64,000 nt of DNA from Inquilinus sp052113205 (GTDB lineage Bacteria > Pseudomonadota > Alphaproteobacteria > DSM-16000 > Inquilinaceae). The stretch is taken from positions 1 to 64,000 of the forward strand of contig NZ_JBFRCU010000005.1 in the NCBI RefSeq assembly GCF_052113205.1. Direction: 5' to 3'. The notes below the pieces were generated by a model. It was not told where the DNA came from. It saw nothing but the letters and a program-made list of their open reading frames with translations, and ran no database searches. The position numbers and the translations under genes are program-made. Every line of letters starts with the position of its first letter. Positions within the stretch are counted from its first letter, which is position 1. This document shows, piece by piece, positions 34,581-43,363 of the stretch.

Positions 34581-35783
34581 TTACTCCGCCGGCCGCAGCT
34601 TGGCGACTTCGGCGTCGGTCGGCAGGTGCTGGGCGCCGTCGCGGTAGTGGAAGTCGGTCATCACGCCCTTGCCGTCCTCGACCGTGGTCTTGCCGACGAA
34701 GGCGCCGAGGGTCGACTGGTGGTCGATCTTGCGGAAGGTGATGGGCCCGAACGGGCTGTCGACGCCGATGCCCTCGGCCGCCGCGATCATCTTGTCGGGG
34801 TCGGCCGACCCGGCCTTGGCCAGGATCGCCGCGACCGACTTCATGGTGGTGTAGCCGACGATCGAGCCCAACCGCGGATAGTCGCTGTACTTGGCCTGGT
34901 AGGCCTTCAGGAACGCGTCATGCTCCGGCGACTTGATCGCGTACCAGGGATAGCCGGTGACGATCCAGCCCTCCGGCGTCTCGTCCTTCAGCGGGTCGAG
35001 ATATTCCGGCTCGCCGGTCANGAAGCTGACCACCGACCGGTCCTCGAACAGGCCGCGGGTGTTGCCCTCGCGCACGAACTTCACCAGGTCGGCGCCGAAG
35101 GTGACGTTCAGGATCGCCTCGGGCTTCGACGCGGCCAGCGCCTGCACCACCGAACCGGCGTCGATCTTGCCCTGCGGCGGCCATTGCGCGTCGACCCATT
35201 CGATATCCGGCCGCTTGGCCGACAGCAGCTGCTTGAACACCGCCACGGCCGACTGGCCGTATTCGTAGTTCGGCGCCACCGTGGCCCAGCGCTTGGCCGG
35301 CAGCTTCGCCGCCTCCTCGGCCAGCATCGCCGCCTGCATGTAGTTCGACGGGCGCAGCCGGAAGGTGTAGCGATTGCCGTTGGCCCAGGTCACGGCGTCG
35401 GTCAAGGGTTCCGCCGCCAGGAAGAACACCTTCTTCTGCTTGGCGAAGTCCGACACGGCGAGGCCGATGTTGGAGAAGAAGGTCCCGGCCAGGATGGTGA
35501 CGCCCTCGGACGACACCAGCTCGTTGGCGGCGGTCACAGCATCGGCCGGCTTGCCGCCATCGTCCTTGGAGACGACGACCAGCTTCTGGCCGTTCACCCC
35601 GCCCGCGGCGTTGATCTCCTCGATCGCCAGCTGCCAGCCCTTGCGGTAGGGCTCGGTGAAGGCCGGCAGCGCGGAATAGCTGTTGATCTCCCCGATCTTG
35701 ATCTCCTGCGCCCCGGCCGCTGCCGGGGTGCCGAGCGCGGCGAACAGCGCCAGCGCCGCCGCGACGTGAAACCTTGCCTTCAT
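34581..35783 (-). CDS. Liv-type ABC transporter binding protein (nicotinate block)
   Basis: 400 residues. The signal peptide is MKARFHVAAALALFAALGTPAAAGAQ-type with an AQ cleavage site, and the mature chain starts EIKIGEINSYSALPAFTEPY. The type I fold motifs ITILAGTFFS-like and WATVAPNYEYGQSAVAVFK follow. One N at 35022 leaves one residue unknown. It lies at the end of the DUF1185/UPF0280/Hnr gene set and upstream of the permease, so it probably captures the ring substrate of that pathway. Confidence 0.88.
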   Translation of the reverse strand: MKARFHVAAALALFAALGTPAAAGAQEIKIGEINSYSALPAFTEPYRKGWQLAIEEINAAGGVNGQKLVVVSKDDGGKPADAVTAANELVSSEGVTILAGTFFSNIGLAVSDFAKQKKVFFLAAEPLTDAVTWANGNRYTFRLRPSNYMQAAMLAEEAAKLPAKRWATVAPNYEYGQSAVAVFKQLLSAKRPDIEWVDAQWPPQGKIDAGSVVQALAASKPEAILNVTFGADLVKFVREGNTRGLFEDRSVVSFXTGEPEYLDPLKDETPEGWIVTGYPWYAIKSPEHDAFLKAYQAKYSDYPRLGSIVGYTTMKSVAAILAKAGSADPDKMIAAAEGIGVDSPFGPITFRKIDHQSTLGAFVGKTTVEDGKGVMTDFHYRDGAQHLPTDAEVAKLRPAE

Positions 35784-35878
35784 CCCTGTCTCCTTCGTGT
35801 CCTTGTCGGTCGGGCTGCCTTGTGGTTTGCCCTGTCGCCGCGCCGGTTTCCAGGCCCTCGTTCCTATTCTCCCTGTTT

Positions 35879-35954
35879 GTCATGCCCGGGCTTGACCCGG
35901 GCATCCAGAGGGTCTCGACGCCCACTGGATTGCCGGGTCAAGCCCGGCAATGAC
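35879..35954. repeat. Family B palindromic repeat
   Basis: GTCATGCCCGGGCTTGACCC at the left and GGGTCAAGCCCGGCAATGAC at the right. It separates the second DUF1185 gene from the binding-protein gene, where it may influence differential expression within the gene train. Confidence 0.85.
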
Positions 35955-35987
35955 ATCAAGAGGCAAAGCCAGGGCCCGGCTTCGTCT

Positions 35988-36572
35988 CTATCTCAACCCG
36001 TCCTCCCCCTTGATCTGGTCCTTAGTCAGTCCGCCGACCCGGGGCAAGGGGCGGCCGCTGTCGGTCACCGCCACCGCGACCACGATCTCGCCGGCCCGCG
36101 GCGCATCGGCGATGCGCACCTCCATGCCGTCGAAATGGCTGCGGACATAGGCGGCGTCCTTGTGGCCGAGCGGGATGTCCAGCGCCACGCCCGGGCCGCC
36201 GCGCTTCTTCGAGGACGGGATCAGCGCCGCGCCCTTGCCCAGAACCTTGCGCACGGGCGTGCCCAGCCTCGGGTGCAGGATGGCGGCGGCATGCTCCAGC
36301 TCGCCGTTCTCGCCCACCGCCGCGGCCTTGCCGTAGCTCTCGGCGCGCGATCCTTCGATGCCCAGCGCCGCCACCGCCTTCTCGGCCAGCAGAGCGCCCA
36401 GCTCCTCGCCGATCTCGAACAGCTCGGTCAGGTCGTCGGCATAGCGGCCGGCGAAGGGGTTCTCGATCACCGCCACCGCGGCGGCGCGGCGGGTCGGCGG
36501 GTCGACCTGTCGGCCCATCTCGGTCACCGTCTCCTCGACGACGGTCACGATCTTGCGGATCTTCGCGCTCAT
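35988..36572 (-). CDS. DUF1185 ('amino acid synthesis') family protein, second copy
   Basis: 194 residues from ATG 36572. It is a paralogue of the preceding 194-residue protein; shared blocks are IRKIVTVVEE/VTIEEIFHEGG, FAGRYADDLTELFEIGEELG and AYVRSHFDGMEV, and both end GEDGLR. PF06684 proteins have a chorismate-mutase-like fold but no proven reaction. The start overlaps the first copy's stop by 4 bases. Their constant place beside 6-hydroxynicotinate reductase-type genes suggests a heteromeric enzyme or chaperone for that pathway (inference). Confidence 0.83.
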   Translation of the reverse strand: MSAKIRKIVTVVEETVTEMGRQVDPPTRRAAAVAVIENPFAGRYADDLTELFEIGEELGALLAEKAVAALGIEGSRAESYGKAAAVGENGELEHAAAILHPRLGTPVRKVLGKGAALIPSSKKRGGPGVALDIPLGHKDAAYVRSHFDGMEVRIADAPRAGEIVVAVAVTDSGRPLPRVGGLTKDQIKGEDGLR

Positions 36573-37153
36573 CGCAGGCCGTCCTCGCCCTTGATCTCGC
36601 TGGCCTTCAGCCCGCCGACGCGGGCGTGGATGCGGGCGCCGGTGGTCATCACCAGCACCAGCGCGATCTCGTCCGCCTTCGGCCCGTCCGGCACGCCGAC
36701 CTCCATCGCGTCGAAATGGCTGCGGACATAGGAGGCGTCGATATGGGTCACCGGCACATCCAGCCGCGCGCCGGGCCCGCCGACCTTCTTGGCCGAGGCG
36801 ACGATCGCCTTGGCGCCGCCCAGCGCCTCGCGCATGGCGTAGCCGCCGGGGACATGCCACAGCGCGCCGTGCTCCAGCTCGCCGGCGGCGCCGACGATGG
36901 CGCCCTTGCCGTAGCCCTGGATCGCCTTCGGGTCGCCGCCCAGCGCCTGGATCAACTGCTGTGCCATGGCCAGGCCCAGCGGCTTCAGGTCGTCCATGAA
37001 GCCCGCGATCTCCTCGACATAGCGGCCGGCGANGGGGTTGCGGATCACGGCGATGATGGCGCCCCGCCGCAGCGGCGTCGCGGCCGGCGGCCCGCCCTCG
37101 TGGAAGATTTCCTCGATGGTGACCAGGCGCTTGCGGATCTCGACCTCAGGCAT
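36569..37153 (-). CDS. DUF1185 ('amino acid synthesis') family protein, first copy
   Basis: 194 residues. It has GRYVEEIAGFMDDLKPLGLA, YGKGAIVGAAGELEHGALWH and DASYVRSHFDAMEVGVPDGP. One N at 37033 hides a residue next to AGRY, where the sister protein reads PFAGRY. The start overlaps the end of UPF0280 by 8 bases, so the two are translationally coupled. Equal length and tandem order of the two copies suggest a duplicated gene that now works as an obligate pair. Confidence 0.83.
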   Translation of the reverse strand: MPEVEIRKRLVTIEEIFHEGGPPAATPLRRGAIIAVIRNPXAGRYVEEIAGFMDDLKPLGLAMAQQLIQALGGDPKAIQGYGKGAIVGAAGELEHGALWHVPGGYAMREALGGAKAIVASAKKVGGPGARLDVPVTHIDASYVRSHFDAMEVGVPDGPKADEIALVLVMTTGARIHARVGGLKASEIKGEDGLR

Positions 37154-38132
37154 GGATCAGGCTCTGTGTTGTGGGTGCTGATACTGCATCTCTTGTTTCG
37201 TCATCCCCGCGAAAGCGGGGATCTCCCGCCGCTCTCGATCCCATCGAGATTCCCGCTTTCGCGGGAATGACGGAGAAGGAGGAAGGAGGTCCCAGCCCCA
37301 CCGTCCGCGTCTCGCCGGCCAGATGCAAGGCGGCGGCGCGGATCAGGCCGCGGGCGATCAGGGTCTCGGCCATGGCCGCGCCGGCCTCGAGGGCGGCGTC
37401 GATCTCGGCGGGATGCAGCGGGCCGACGCCGCGGGTCACCGGGCGGTCGCCCAGGTCGCTGTCGGGCTGCAGCTCGCGCGCCGGGACGCGCTGGATCGCC
37501 GGATGGCCGGGCAGGTCGACGGCATTGGCCACCACCGTGGCTGCGGCATCGGCATCGGCAGCGCCGACGGCCAGGATGGTCACCGCATCGGCGATGCCGA
37601 GCGAGAAGCTGCGGCCGCGCCAGCCGCTGGTGGCGATGCCGCGGATCCCGTTCCCGGCCGCCAGCACGGTGGTGCCGAACAGTCCGGGCTGGTCCGGGCG
37701 GTCGACGAGGCCGACGGTGAAGCTCTGCCCCGGCGCCAGGTGCAGGGCGATGTCGCCGCCATTGTTGACATAGGCGCGGGCCAGCGGCGCCGCCGCGGCC
37801 ATTGCCGCCAGCACCGTCTCGGCCACCGCGCCGGCCACCGCCGCCATCGGGGTGATGAAGCTCTCCGCGGCATAGGGCGCCACCGCGTCGTGCATGCGGC
37901 GGGCGACCGGGCTCTGCAACGGGCAGTGGTCCGGCCGGGCCGGAGAGCGCAGCGGCGCCAGTTCGTCGCACAGCTCGTCCAGCAGGCCGGTGAAGCGCCG
38001 CGCCGCCGCCTCATAGGCCATCCGCACCGCCTCCGCCGTCCCGGTCGCCTCGACGATCAGGTCGATCGGCCCGTCCTGCAGATGCAGGCGCCGCCCGTCG
38101 GACAGCAGCGCGATCTGCGGCAGGCGGGCCAT
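37146..38132 (-). CDS. UPF0280 (ApbE-related) family protein with repeat-encoded C-terminus
   Basis: 328 residues. The core matches UPF0280, a family related to ApbE flavin transferases: DGPIDLIVEATGTAEAVRMA, AYVNNGGDIALHLAPGQSF, SGWRGRSFSLGIADAVTILA, then ANAVDLPGHPAIQRVPAREL. ApbE enzymes attach FMN to proteins, so this product might flavinylate a partner such as the reductase encoded next to it. Residues about 287-311 (VIPAKAGISMGS, DPRFRGDD) are encoded by a family F repeat; the usual family length is near 250-280. The stop overlaps the next gene start. Confidence 0.78.
   Translation of the reverse strand: MARLPQIALLSDGRRLHLQDGPIDLIVEATGTAEAVRMAYEAAARRFTGLLDELCDELAPLRSPARPDHCPLQSPVARRMHDAVAPYAAESFITPMAAVAGAVAETVLAAMAAAAPLARAYVNNGGDIALHLAPGQSFTVGLVDRPDQPGLFGTTVLAAGNGIRGIATSGWRGRSFSLGIADAVTILAVGAADADAAATVVANAVDLPGHPAIQRVPARELQPDSDLGDRPVTRGVGPLHPAEIDAALEAGAAMAETLIARGLIRAAALHLAGETRTVGLGPPSSFSVIPAKAGISMGSRAAGDPRFRGDDETRDAVSAPTTQSLIHA
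37200..37271. repeat. Family F repeat inside the UPF0280 coding region
   Basis: GTCATCCCCGCGAAAGCGGG at the left and CCCGCTTTCGCGGGAATGAC at the right, the same as the intergenic copies at 23477 and 63208. Read on the minus strand it encodes VIPAKAGI... RFRGDD without a stop. Confidence 0.88.
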
Positions 38133-38139
38133 CGGGACG

Positions 38140-39624
38140 TCAGCCGTGCGACCGCTTCGCGCCTTCGGGCGCGAAGGGCCAGGGGTTGTCGCGATGGCCC
38201 GGCACCTGCCGCCGAGTCATGTCGACGCCGAGGGAGGAGAGGGGGCGGACATGGGCCATATGTCCCTCCAGCGCCTCGTAGTCAGACAGGCGCAGGGTGA
38301 ACTCGATCGGCGCCACCAGGGCCGGGGTGGGGACGTAGCCGAAGGCGTTCTCCGGCACCCGGGTGACATCGACCATGAAGGTGATGCCGCCGCCGGGCCA
38401 GACATAGACCGGGGCGCCGCCGCAGGTGACATAGGTCAGCGCTTCCTTGACCGATCGGGTCAGCCGCACCGGGTTCTCGGTGACGCCGGAGCGCAGCGAG
38501 CCGCCGGCGCCGCCCATGAACAGCACGGTGCACAGCGCCGGCTCGCAATTCTCCTCGATCCGCGCGATCGACTGCTGCAGCGGCGCCGGCAGCTCGCGCT
38601 GCACCGGCCGCAGTTCGTCATCCAGCTCGTAATAGGCGAAATGCTCGCCGGTGGTGCTGACCATCAGCATGGTCAGGCCGGGACGCGCCGCCTTCGGGTT
38701 GAACGGGCCCAGGATCGACAGCGGGTCGGAGATGTCGGTGCCGCCCCAGCCGGTGCCGGGCTGCGCCACCTGGAAGTAGCGGCCGGGGGTAGAGCGGCGG
38801 CCCTTCATGTGGATGCCGGTTTCGGGGATGCCCAGCAGCTTGCCGGCCTGGTGCTCCGACAGCACGCCGGTGATGTGGTCGTCGACCACCACCACCTCGT
38901 CGACCTTGCCGTGCCACTGCTTGGCGAACATGCCGATGGTGGCGGAGCCGCAGCCGACCCGCATCCGCTCCTCGGCCGCGCCGTTGACGATCGGCGGCCT
39001 TCCGGCCTGCACGATCACGGTGGCGCCATCGTCGATGGTCAGCTCGACCGCGCGGCCGTTGCTCAGCTCCAGCAGGGTGTCGCAGGTGACGCGGCCCTCC
39101 TTCTTGCTGCCGCCGGTCAGGTGGTGCACGCCGCCCAGCGACAGCATCTGCGACCCGTACTCGCCGGTGGTGACGTGGCCGACCGGCTCGCCCTGGGCCC
39201 GCACCAGGCTGCGCTCCGGCCCGAGATGGCGGTCTGTATCGACCTTCACCTTGACGCCGCAATAGCTGAAGATGCCCTCGGTCACCACCGTGACCATGTC
39301 GACACCGTCGACCTCGGCCGAGACGATGAAGGGTGCCGGCTTGTAGTCGGGATAGGTGGTGCCGGCGCCGATCGCGGTGACGAAGGTCTCCGGCCCGCGC
39401 ACCAGCTTGCCGTCCCAGTCGCCGATGCGGCTGAACGGAACTACGCTGCCGCCCTGCTGCAGGGTGCGGTCCAGCACCACATGGGGATCGACCCGGACCA
39501 GCGTGCCGTCGTAGTTGGCGTAGCGGTCGCAGGCCCCGGCGGCGCCGGGCTTGATGTAGCACATCACCGGGCAGGCATCGCAGCGGATGCGGCCATCCTC
39601 GGTCTTTTCGGTCGGCTGGGACAT
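38140..39624 (-). CDS. hnr: 6-hydroxynicotinate reductase-like protein
   Basis: 494 residues. The N-terminus has Cys15, Cys18, Cys22 and Cys32 (CDACPVMCYIKPGAAGACDR), a probable [4Fe-4S] site; further Cys-containing blocks are GIFSYCGVKV and NCEPALCTVLF. The family is named after the Eubacterium barkeri enzyme that reduces 6-hydroxynicotinate to 6-oxo-1,4,5,6-tetrahydronicotinate with low-potential electrons. The enamidase gene in the same block encodes the next step, which strengthens the call. Its stop is 7 bases before the UPF0280 start; its own start overlaps the molybdenum hydroxylase stop. Confidence 0.78.
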   Translation of the reverse strand: MSQPTEKTEDGRIRCDACPVMCYIKPGAAGACDRYANYDGTLVRVDPHVVLDRTLQQGGSVVPFSRIGDWDGKLVRGPETFVTAIGAGTTYPDYKPAPFIVSAEVDGVDMVTVVTEGIFSYCGVKVKVDTDRHLGPERSLVRAQGEPVGHVTTGEYGSQMLSLGGVHHLTGGSKKEGRVTCDTLLELSNGRAVELTIDDGATVIVQAGRPPIVNGAAEERMRVGCGSATIGMFAKQWHGKVDEVVVVDDHITGVLSEHQAGKLLGIPETGIHMKGRRSTPGRYFQVAQPGTGWGGTDISDPLSILGPFNPKAARPGLTMLMVSTTGEHFAYYELDDELRPVQRELPAPLQQSIARIEENCEPALCTVLFMGGAGGSLRSGVTENPVRLTRSVKEALTYVTCGGAPVYVWPGGGITFMVDVTRVPENAFGYVPTPALVAPIEFTLRLSDYEALEGHMAHVRPLSSLGVDMTRRQVPGHRDNPWPFAPEGAKRSHG

Positions 39625-39625
39625 G

Positions 39626-42382
39626 TCAGTCCTTCTGTCCGGCGGCCAGGATCGCGGCGCGGATGCGGTCGGGCGTCGCCGGCACCCGGCGGATGCGCAC
39701 GCCGGTGGCGTCGTGGATGGCGTTCAGGATGGCGGGGGCGGTCGGGATCAGCGCCTGCTCGCCGATGCCCTTGGCGCCGAACGGGCCGACCGGGGCGGCA
39801 TCCTCGATCAGGATCGATTCCACCGGCGGCATGTCGCCGGCCGAGGGGATCAGGTAGTCGTGCAGGTTCTCGCCGCGGCCGGGATGGAACTCCTCCATCA
39901 GCGCCAGGCCGAGGCCCTGGGCGGCGCCGCCCTCGATCTGGCCCTCGACCAGGGTCGGGTTGATCGCCCGGCCGACATCATGCGCGGCGGTGATCTTCAG
40001 CACGCGGACGGTTCCCAATTCGATGTCGACCTCGATCTCGGCCATGTGGGCGCCGAAGCCGTACACGGCGTAGGGCACGCCCTGGCCGTCCGCATCCAGC
40101 GGGCTGGTCGGCGGGTCGAAGGTGGCTTCGGCGGCCAGGACATAGCCGCGCTCGTCCGGCGGCAGCACCGCCAGGTCGAGGGTGCGGGCGTGCTCGCCCT
40201 CGGTGACGGTGACCCGGCCATCGGCGAAGGCGATGGCGGCGCCCTCGCCGGCATTGGCCAGGCGCAGCAGGGCCCGGCGCAGGTCGCGGCCCGCCAGCTC
40301 CGCCGCCTTGCCGGTGACGAAGGTCTGGCGCGAGGCCGAGGTCTTGCCGCAGTCCGGCGTCAGGTCGGTGTCGGCCGAGACCAGGTCGAAGCGGTCGATC
40401 GGCGCGCCCAGCGCATCGGCGCAGATCTGGGTGACGACGGTGTTGGAGCCCTGGCCGATATCGACCGCGCCCTGGTGCAGCGCGATCCGCCCGTCCGGCT
40501 TCAGCCCGATGCGGATGGTCGACGGGTTGGGCAGCGAGGTGTTGCCGCAGCCATACCACATGCCGGCGACGCCGGCGCCGCGGCGCAGCGGGCCGGTGGC
40601 GGCCCGGTTGAAGGCGGCGGCCTCGTCCCGTGCCCGCTGCCAATGCGGCCGCAGCGATTCCAGGCAGGCGCGGATGCCGGTGCCGTCGCCCAGCACCTGG
40701 CCGGTCACGGTCGGCTGGTCGGGGCGCAGGGCGTTGTCGATGCGGAACTCCAGCCGGTCGATGCCCAGCCGATCGGCCAGCTCATCGTAGAGCTGTTCCT
40801 GCGCCACCCCGGCCTGGGGCACGCCGAAGCCGCGAAAGGCGCCGGCCGGCACCAGATGGGTGTGCACCGCGCGGGTCAGGGCCCGGTAGTGGGGCACGTA
40901 GTAGGGGCCGGAGGCGTGCACCGGCACCCGGTTGGCGACGGTCGGACCCCAGGAGGAATAGGCCCCGGTGTTGAAGTCGCCGGTGAAATCCATCGCCACC
41001 AGCTTGCCGTCCCGCGTCGCCCCGACCCGGGCGCGGATGCGCGACGGGTGGCGCTTGGTCGTGGTCATGATCGATTCGCTGCGGGAATAGACCATCCGCA
41101 CCGGCCGCTTCAGGTGCCAGGCCGCGATCGCGATGAAGGGCTGGATCGACAGGTCGAGCTTGGAGCCGAAGCCGCCGCCGACCGCGGTCGGGATGATGCG
41201 CACCGCCTCGGGGGCGATGCCGAGGATCTTGGCGACGTCGTCGCGGTCCATATAGGGCGCCTGGGTGCAGGCCTGGATCTCGATCCGGTCGCCGACCCGG
41301 CGGGCGAAGCCGGCCTCGGGCTCGATATAGGCGTGCTCGACGAAGCCGGTCTCGAACTCGCCCTCGACCACCACGTCGGCCGTTTCCAGCGCCGCCTCGA
41401 CATCGCCGCGCACGACCCGGCCACGCACCAGGATGTTGCCGGCGCGGTCGGCATGGACCAGGTCGGCCCCCGGCGCCAGTGCGGTGTCGATCGTGGTGTG
41501 GGCCGGCAAGGGCTCCCAGGTCACCGGGAAATCCGACAGGTCGAGCGACTCGATCGCCCAGCTCTCGCCGACCACCGCCGCCACCGCTTCGCCGCGGAAC
41601 CGGGCCTCGGTCTCGGCGAAGGCCGGCTGGTCGGCGAAGGGGCCGATCACGCCGAAGCGGTTCTCGCCCGGCACGTCCCTCGCCGTGAACACCCGGACCA
41701 CGCCGGGATGCGCGGCGACGAAGCCGTCGATGTCACCGAAGGCGAAGCGCGCGCGGTGATGCGGGCTGCGGATGGCGCGCAGAGTCAGGGCGCCGGACGG
41801 GGTCTCGTCGGCGCCAAACACGTCGCGGCCCTCGACCTTGCGGCGGCCGTCCAGCCGGTCGATCCGGGCGCCGACGGCATGGCCGGCGGCCGGTCCCTCG
41901 GCTGCGGCGGGCTCGGTGCGGGCGTCGAGGATGGCGGCGACGATCTTGCGATAGCCGGTGCAGCGGCACAGCACGCCGCCGATCGCGTCCATCACCTCGG
42001 CCTCACCCGGCTCCGGATTCCGGTCCAGCAGGGCGGCGGCCGCCACCAGCATGCCGGGGGTGCAGATGCCGCACTGGGCGGCGCCGTGGCGCAGGAAGGC
42101 GGATTGCAGCCGCGACGCCGTCGGCGACTGCGCCGGCAGCCCCTCGATGGTGGTGACCCGGCGGCCCTCGACCTGGCCGGACGCGACCAGGCAGCCGCAG
42201 ACCGGGGCGTCGTCCAGCAGCACGGTGCAGGCGCCGCAATCGCCGGCATCGCAGCCGACCTTGGTGCCGGTCAGGCCCAGATCGTCGCGCAGCAGGCGGG
42301 TCAGCCGGCCGGCGGGATCGGCCGGCACCTGCACCGGGCGGCCGTTCAGGGTGAAGCCGAGCACGGGGCGGGCGTCGAGCAT
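39626..42382 (-). CDS. Molybdenum hydroxylase, [2Fe-2S] domain fused to Mo-binding subunit (nicotinate dehydrogenase candidate)
   Basis: 918 residues from ATG 42382. Residues 1-165 are a double [2Fe-2S] domain: Cys44, Cys49, Cys52 and Cys64 (plant type), then QCGICTPGM and CRCTGYRKI. Residues about 180-918 are the xanthine dehydrogenase-type Mo-pterin domain with TAVGGGFGSKL, AGAFRGFGVPQ and the catalytic Glu in FGAKGIGEQALIPTAP. Such enzymes hydroxylate N-heterocycles with water; with Hnr and Ena nearby the best substrate is nicotinate, giving 6-hydroxynicotinate. Fusing FeS and Mo parts in one chain is unusual. The FAD subunit is the gene upstream. Confidence 0.86.
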   Translation of the reverse strand: MLDARPVLGFTLNGRPVQVPADPAGRLTRLLRDDLGLTGTKVGCDAGDCGACTVLLDDAPVCGCLVASGQVEGRRVTTIEGLPAQSPTASRLQSAFLRHGAAQCGICTPGMLVAAAALLDRNPEPGEAEVMDAIGGVLCRCTGYRKIVAAILDARTEPAAAEGPAAGHAVGARIDRLDGRRKVEGRDVFGADETPSGALTLRAIRSPHHRARFAFGDIDGFVAAHPGVVRVFTARDVPGENRFGVIGPFADQPAFAETEARFRGEAVAAVVGESWAIESLDLSDFPVTWEPLPAHTTIDTALAPGADLVHADRAGNILVRGRVVRGDVEAALETADVVVEGEFETGFVEHAYIEPEAGFARRVGDRIEIQACTQAPYMDRDDVAKILGIAPEAVRIIPTAVGGGFGSKLDLSIQPFIAIAAWHLKRPVRMVYSRSESIMTTTKRHPSRIRARVGATRDGKLVAMDFTGDFNTGAYSSWGPTVANRVPVHASGPYYVPHYRALTRAVHTHLVPAGAFRGFGVPQAGVAQEQLYDELADRLGIDRLEFRIDNALRPDQPTVTGQVLGDGTGIRACLESLRPHWQRARDEAAAFNRAATGPLRRGAGVAGMWYGCGNTSLPNPSTIRIGLKPDGRIALHQGAVDIGQGSNTVVTQICADALGAPIDRFDLVSADTDLTPDCGKTSASRQTFVTGKAAELAGRDLRRALLRLANAGEGAAIAFADGRVTVTEGEHARTLDLAVLPPDERGYVLAAEATFDPPTSPLDADGQGVPYAVYGFGAHMAEIEVDIELGTVRVLKITAAHDVGRAINPTLVEGQIEGGAAQGLGLALMEEFHPGRGENLHDYLIPSAGDMPPVESILIEDAAPVGPFGAKGIGEQALIPTAPAILNAIHDATGVRIRRVPATPDRIRAAILAAGQKD

Positions 42383-42383
42383 C

Positions 42384-43232
42384 TCAGATCTCCGCCGCAG
42401 CGCCGAGGGCGCAGGCATCGAGCGCGCGGCGCACCAGGGTCAGGGCCGCATCCAGGCGGTAGGCGGCGCTGGCGCGGACATCGCCGATCGGCGACAGCGG
42501 CGCCAGATGCTCCGGTCTGGCCAGCGCGCCGAGGCCGGGCCGCGCCGGGACACCGACGAGATCCTGTTCCAGCGCCGTCAGCCGTTGCGCCACGGCGGAA
42601 CAGGACCCGACGGCGATCCGCGCCTGACTGACCCTGCCGTCGGCGTCGGTATCGACCACCGCCGCCACCATGGCGATCGAGATCACGAGGTAGCGGCGGG
42701 CGCCGAGCTTGAGGAAGGCCGAGGCGCCGGCATCGATCGTCCGCGGCACGATGACCGCAGTCACGATCTCGTCCTCGCGCCGGGCGGTGCGGCGGTTGCC
42801 GGAAATGAACTCGGACAGCGGCAGGGTGCGGCTGCCGGCGCGCGATCGCAGCTCCACCGCGGCGTCCAGCGCCAGCAGCGGCGGCACGCCGTCGGCGGCG
42901 GGGGAGGCGTTGCACAGGTTGCCGGCGATGGTGCCCAGATTCTGGATCTGGACGGATCCGACCTCCCGCGCCGCCGCCTTCAGCGCATCGAAGCAGCGCG
43001 GCAGCGGGGTGGCGATGATGGTGCTCCAGCTGGTGCGGGCGCCGATGCGGATGCGGTCGTCGCCGAGGACGATGCCGTCCAGCTCCGCCAGCCGCGAGAT
43101 GTCGATGATCGGCCCGGCCAGCGGCCGGTCTCCCGCCGCCGGAAAGATGTCCGTTCCGCCCGCCAGGATGCGGCCGCCCGGCGCCGAAAGCACCGCCACC
43201 GCCTCATCCAGCGTGCCTGGCCGGAGATACAT
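42384..43232 (-). CDS. Molybdenum hydroxylase FAD-binding subunit
   Basis: 282 residues, the usual length of CoxM/XdhB-type subunits. FAD-binding motifs are ILAGGTDIFP near the N-terminus and IQNLGTIAGNLCNASPAAD. The C-terminal CO-dehydrogenase flavoprotein domain is complete. It passes electrons from the FeS/Mo chain to the respiratory side. It is first in the reduction gene train and has the GTATAC palindrome 58 bases before its start. Its stop touches the start of the large subunit. Confidence 0.9.
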   Translation of the reverse strand: MYLRPGTLDEAVAVLSAPGGRILAGGTDIFPAAGDRPLAGPIIDISRLAELDGIVLGDDRIRIGARTSWSTIIATPLPRCFDALKAAAREVGSVQIQNLGTIAGNLCNASPAADGVPPLLALDAAVELRSRAGSRTLPLSEFISGNRRTARREDEIVTAVIVPRTIDAGASAFLKLGARRYLVISIAMVAAVVDTDADGRVSQARIAVGSCSAVAQRLTALEQDLVGVPARPGLGALARPEHLAPLSPIGDVRASAAYRLDAALTLVRRALDACALGAAAEI

Positions 43233-43289
43233 GAGGGAACTCCCTGGCCTGATCCTGTTCCGACGACCCGCCGTTCTCCAGCGGATATT

Positions 43290-43307
43290 TCATTCGTATA
43301 CAAATGA
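43290..43307. promoter_or_regulatory. GTATAC palindromic operator upstream of the molybdenum hydroxylase
   Basis: TCATTCGTATACAAATGA is an 18-bp dyad with 8 of 9 pairs matching. The mismatched pair and the GTATAC centre are the same as in the site before the enamidase (26970-26987), giving a shared pattern TnnTTyGTATACwAAnnA. No convincing -35/-10 pair was found for the minus strand. Confidence 0.68.
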
Positions 43308-43363
43308 TCTTCATCCGCGCCGGCAGGGCTGTCAAGGCGGGATCGGTACCGATGACAGGACGC

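Noticed and set aside
32964..36731. 1255-codon plus-strand frame opposite the Liv, DUF1185 and binding-protein genes
   Set aside because: Its Gln/His/Arg/Gly-rich composition is that of antisense in GC-rich DNA, and all genes opposite it have family motifs.
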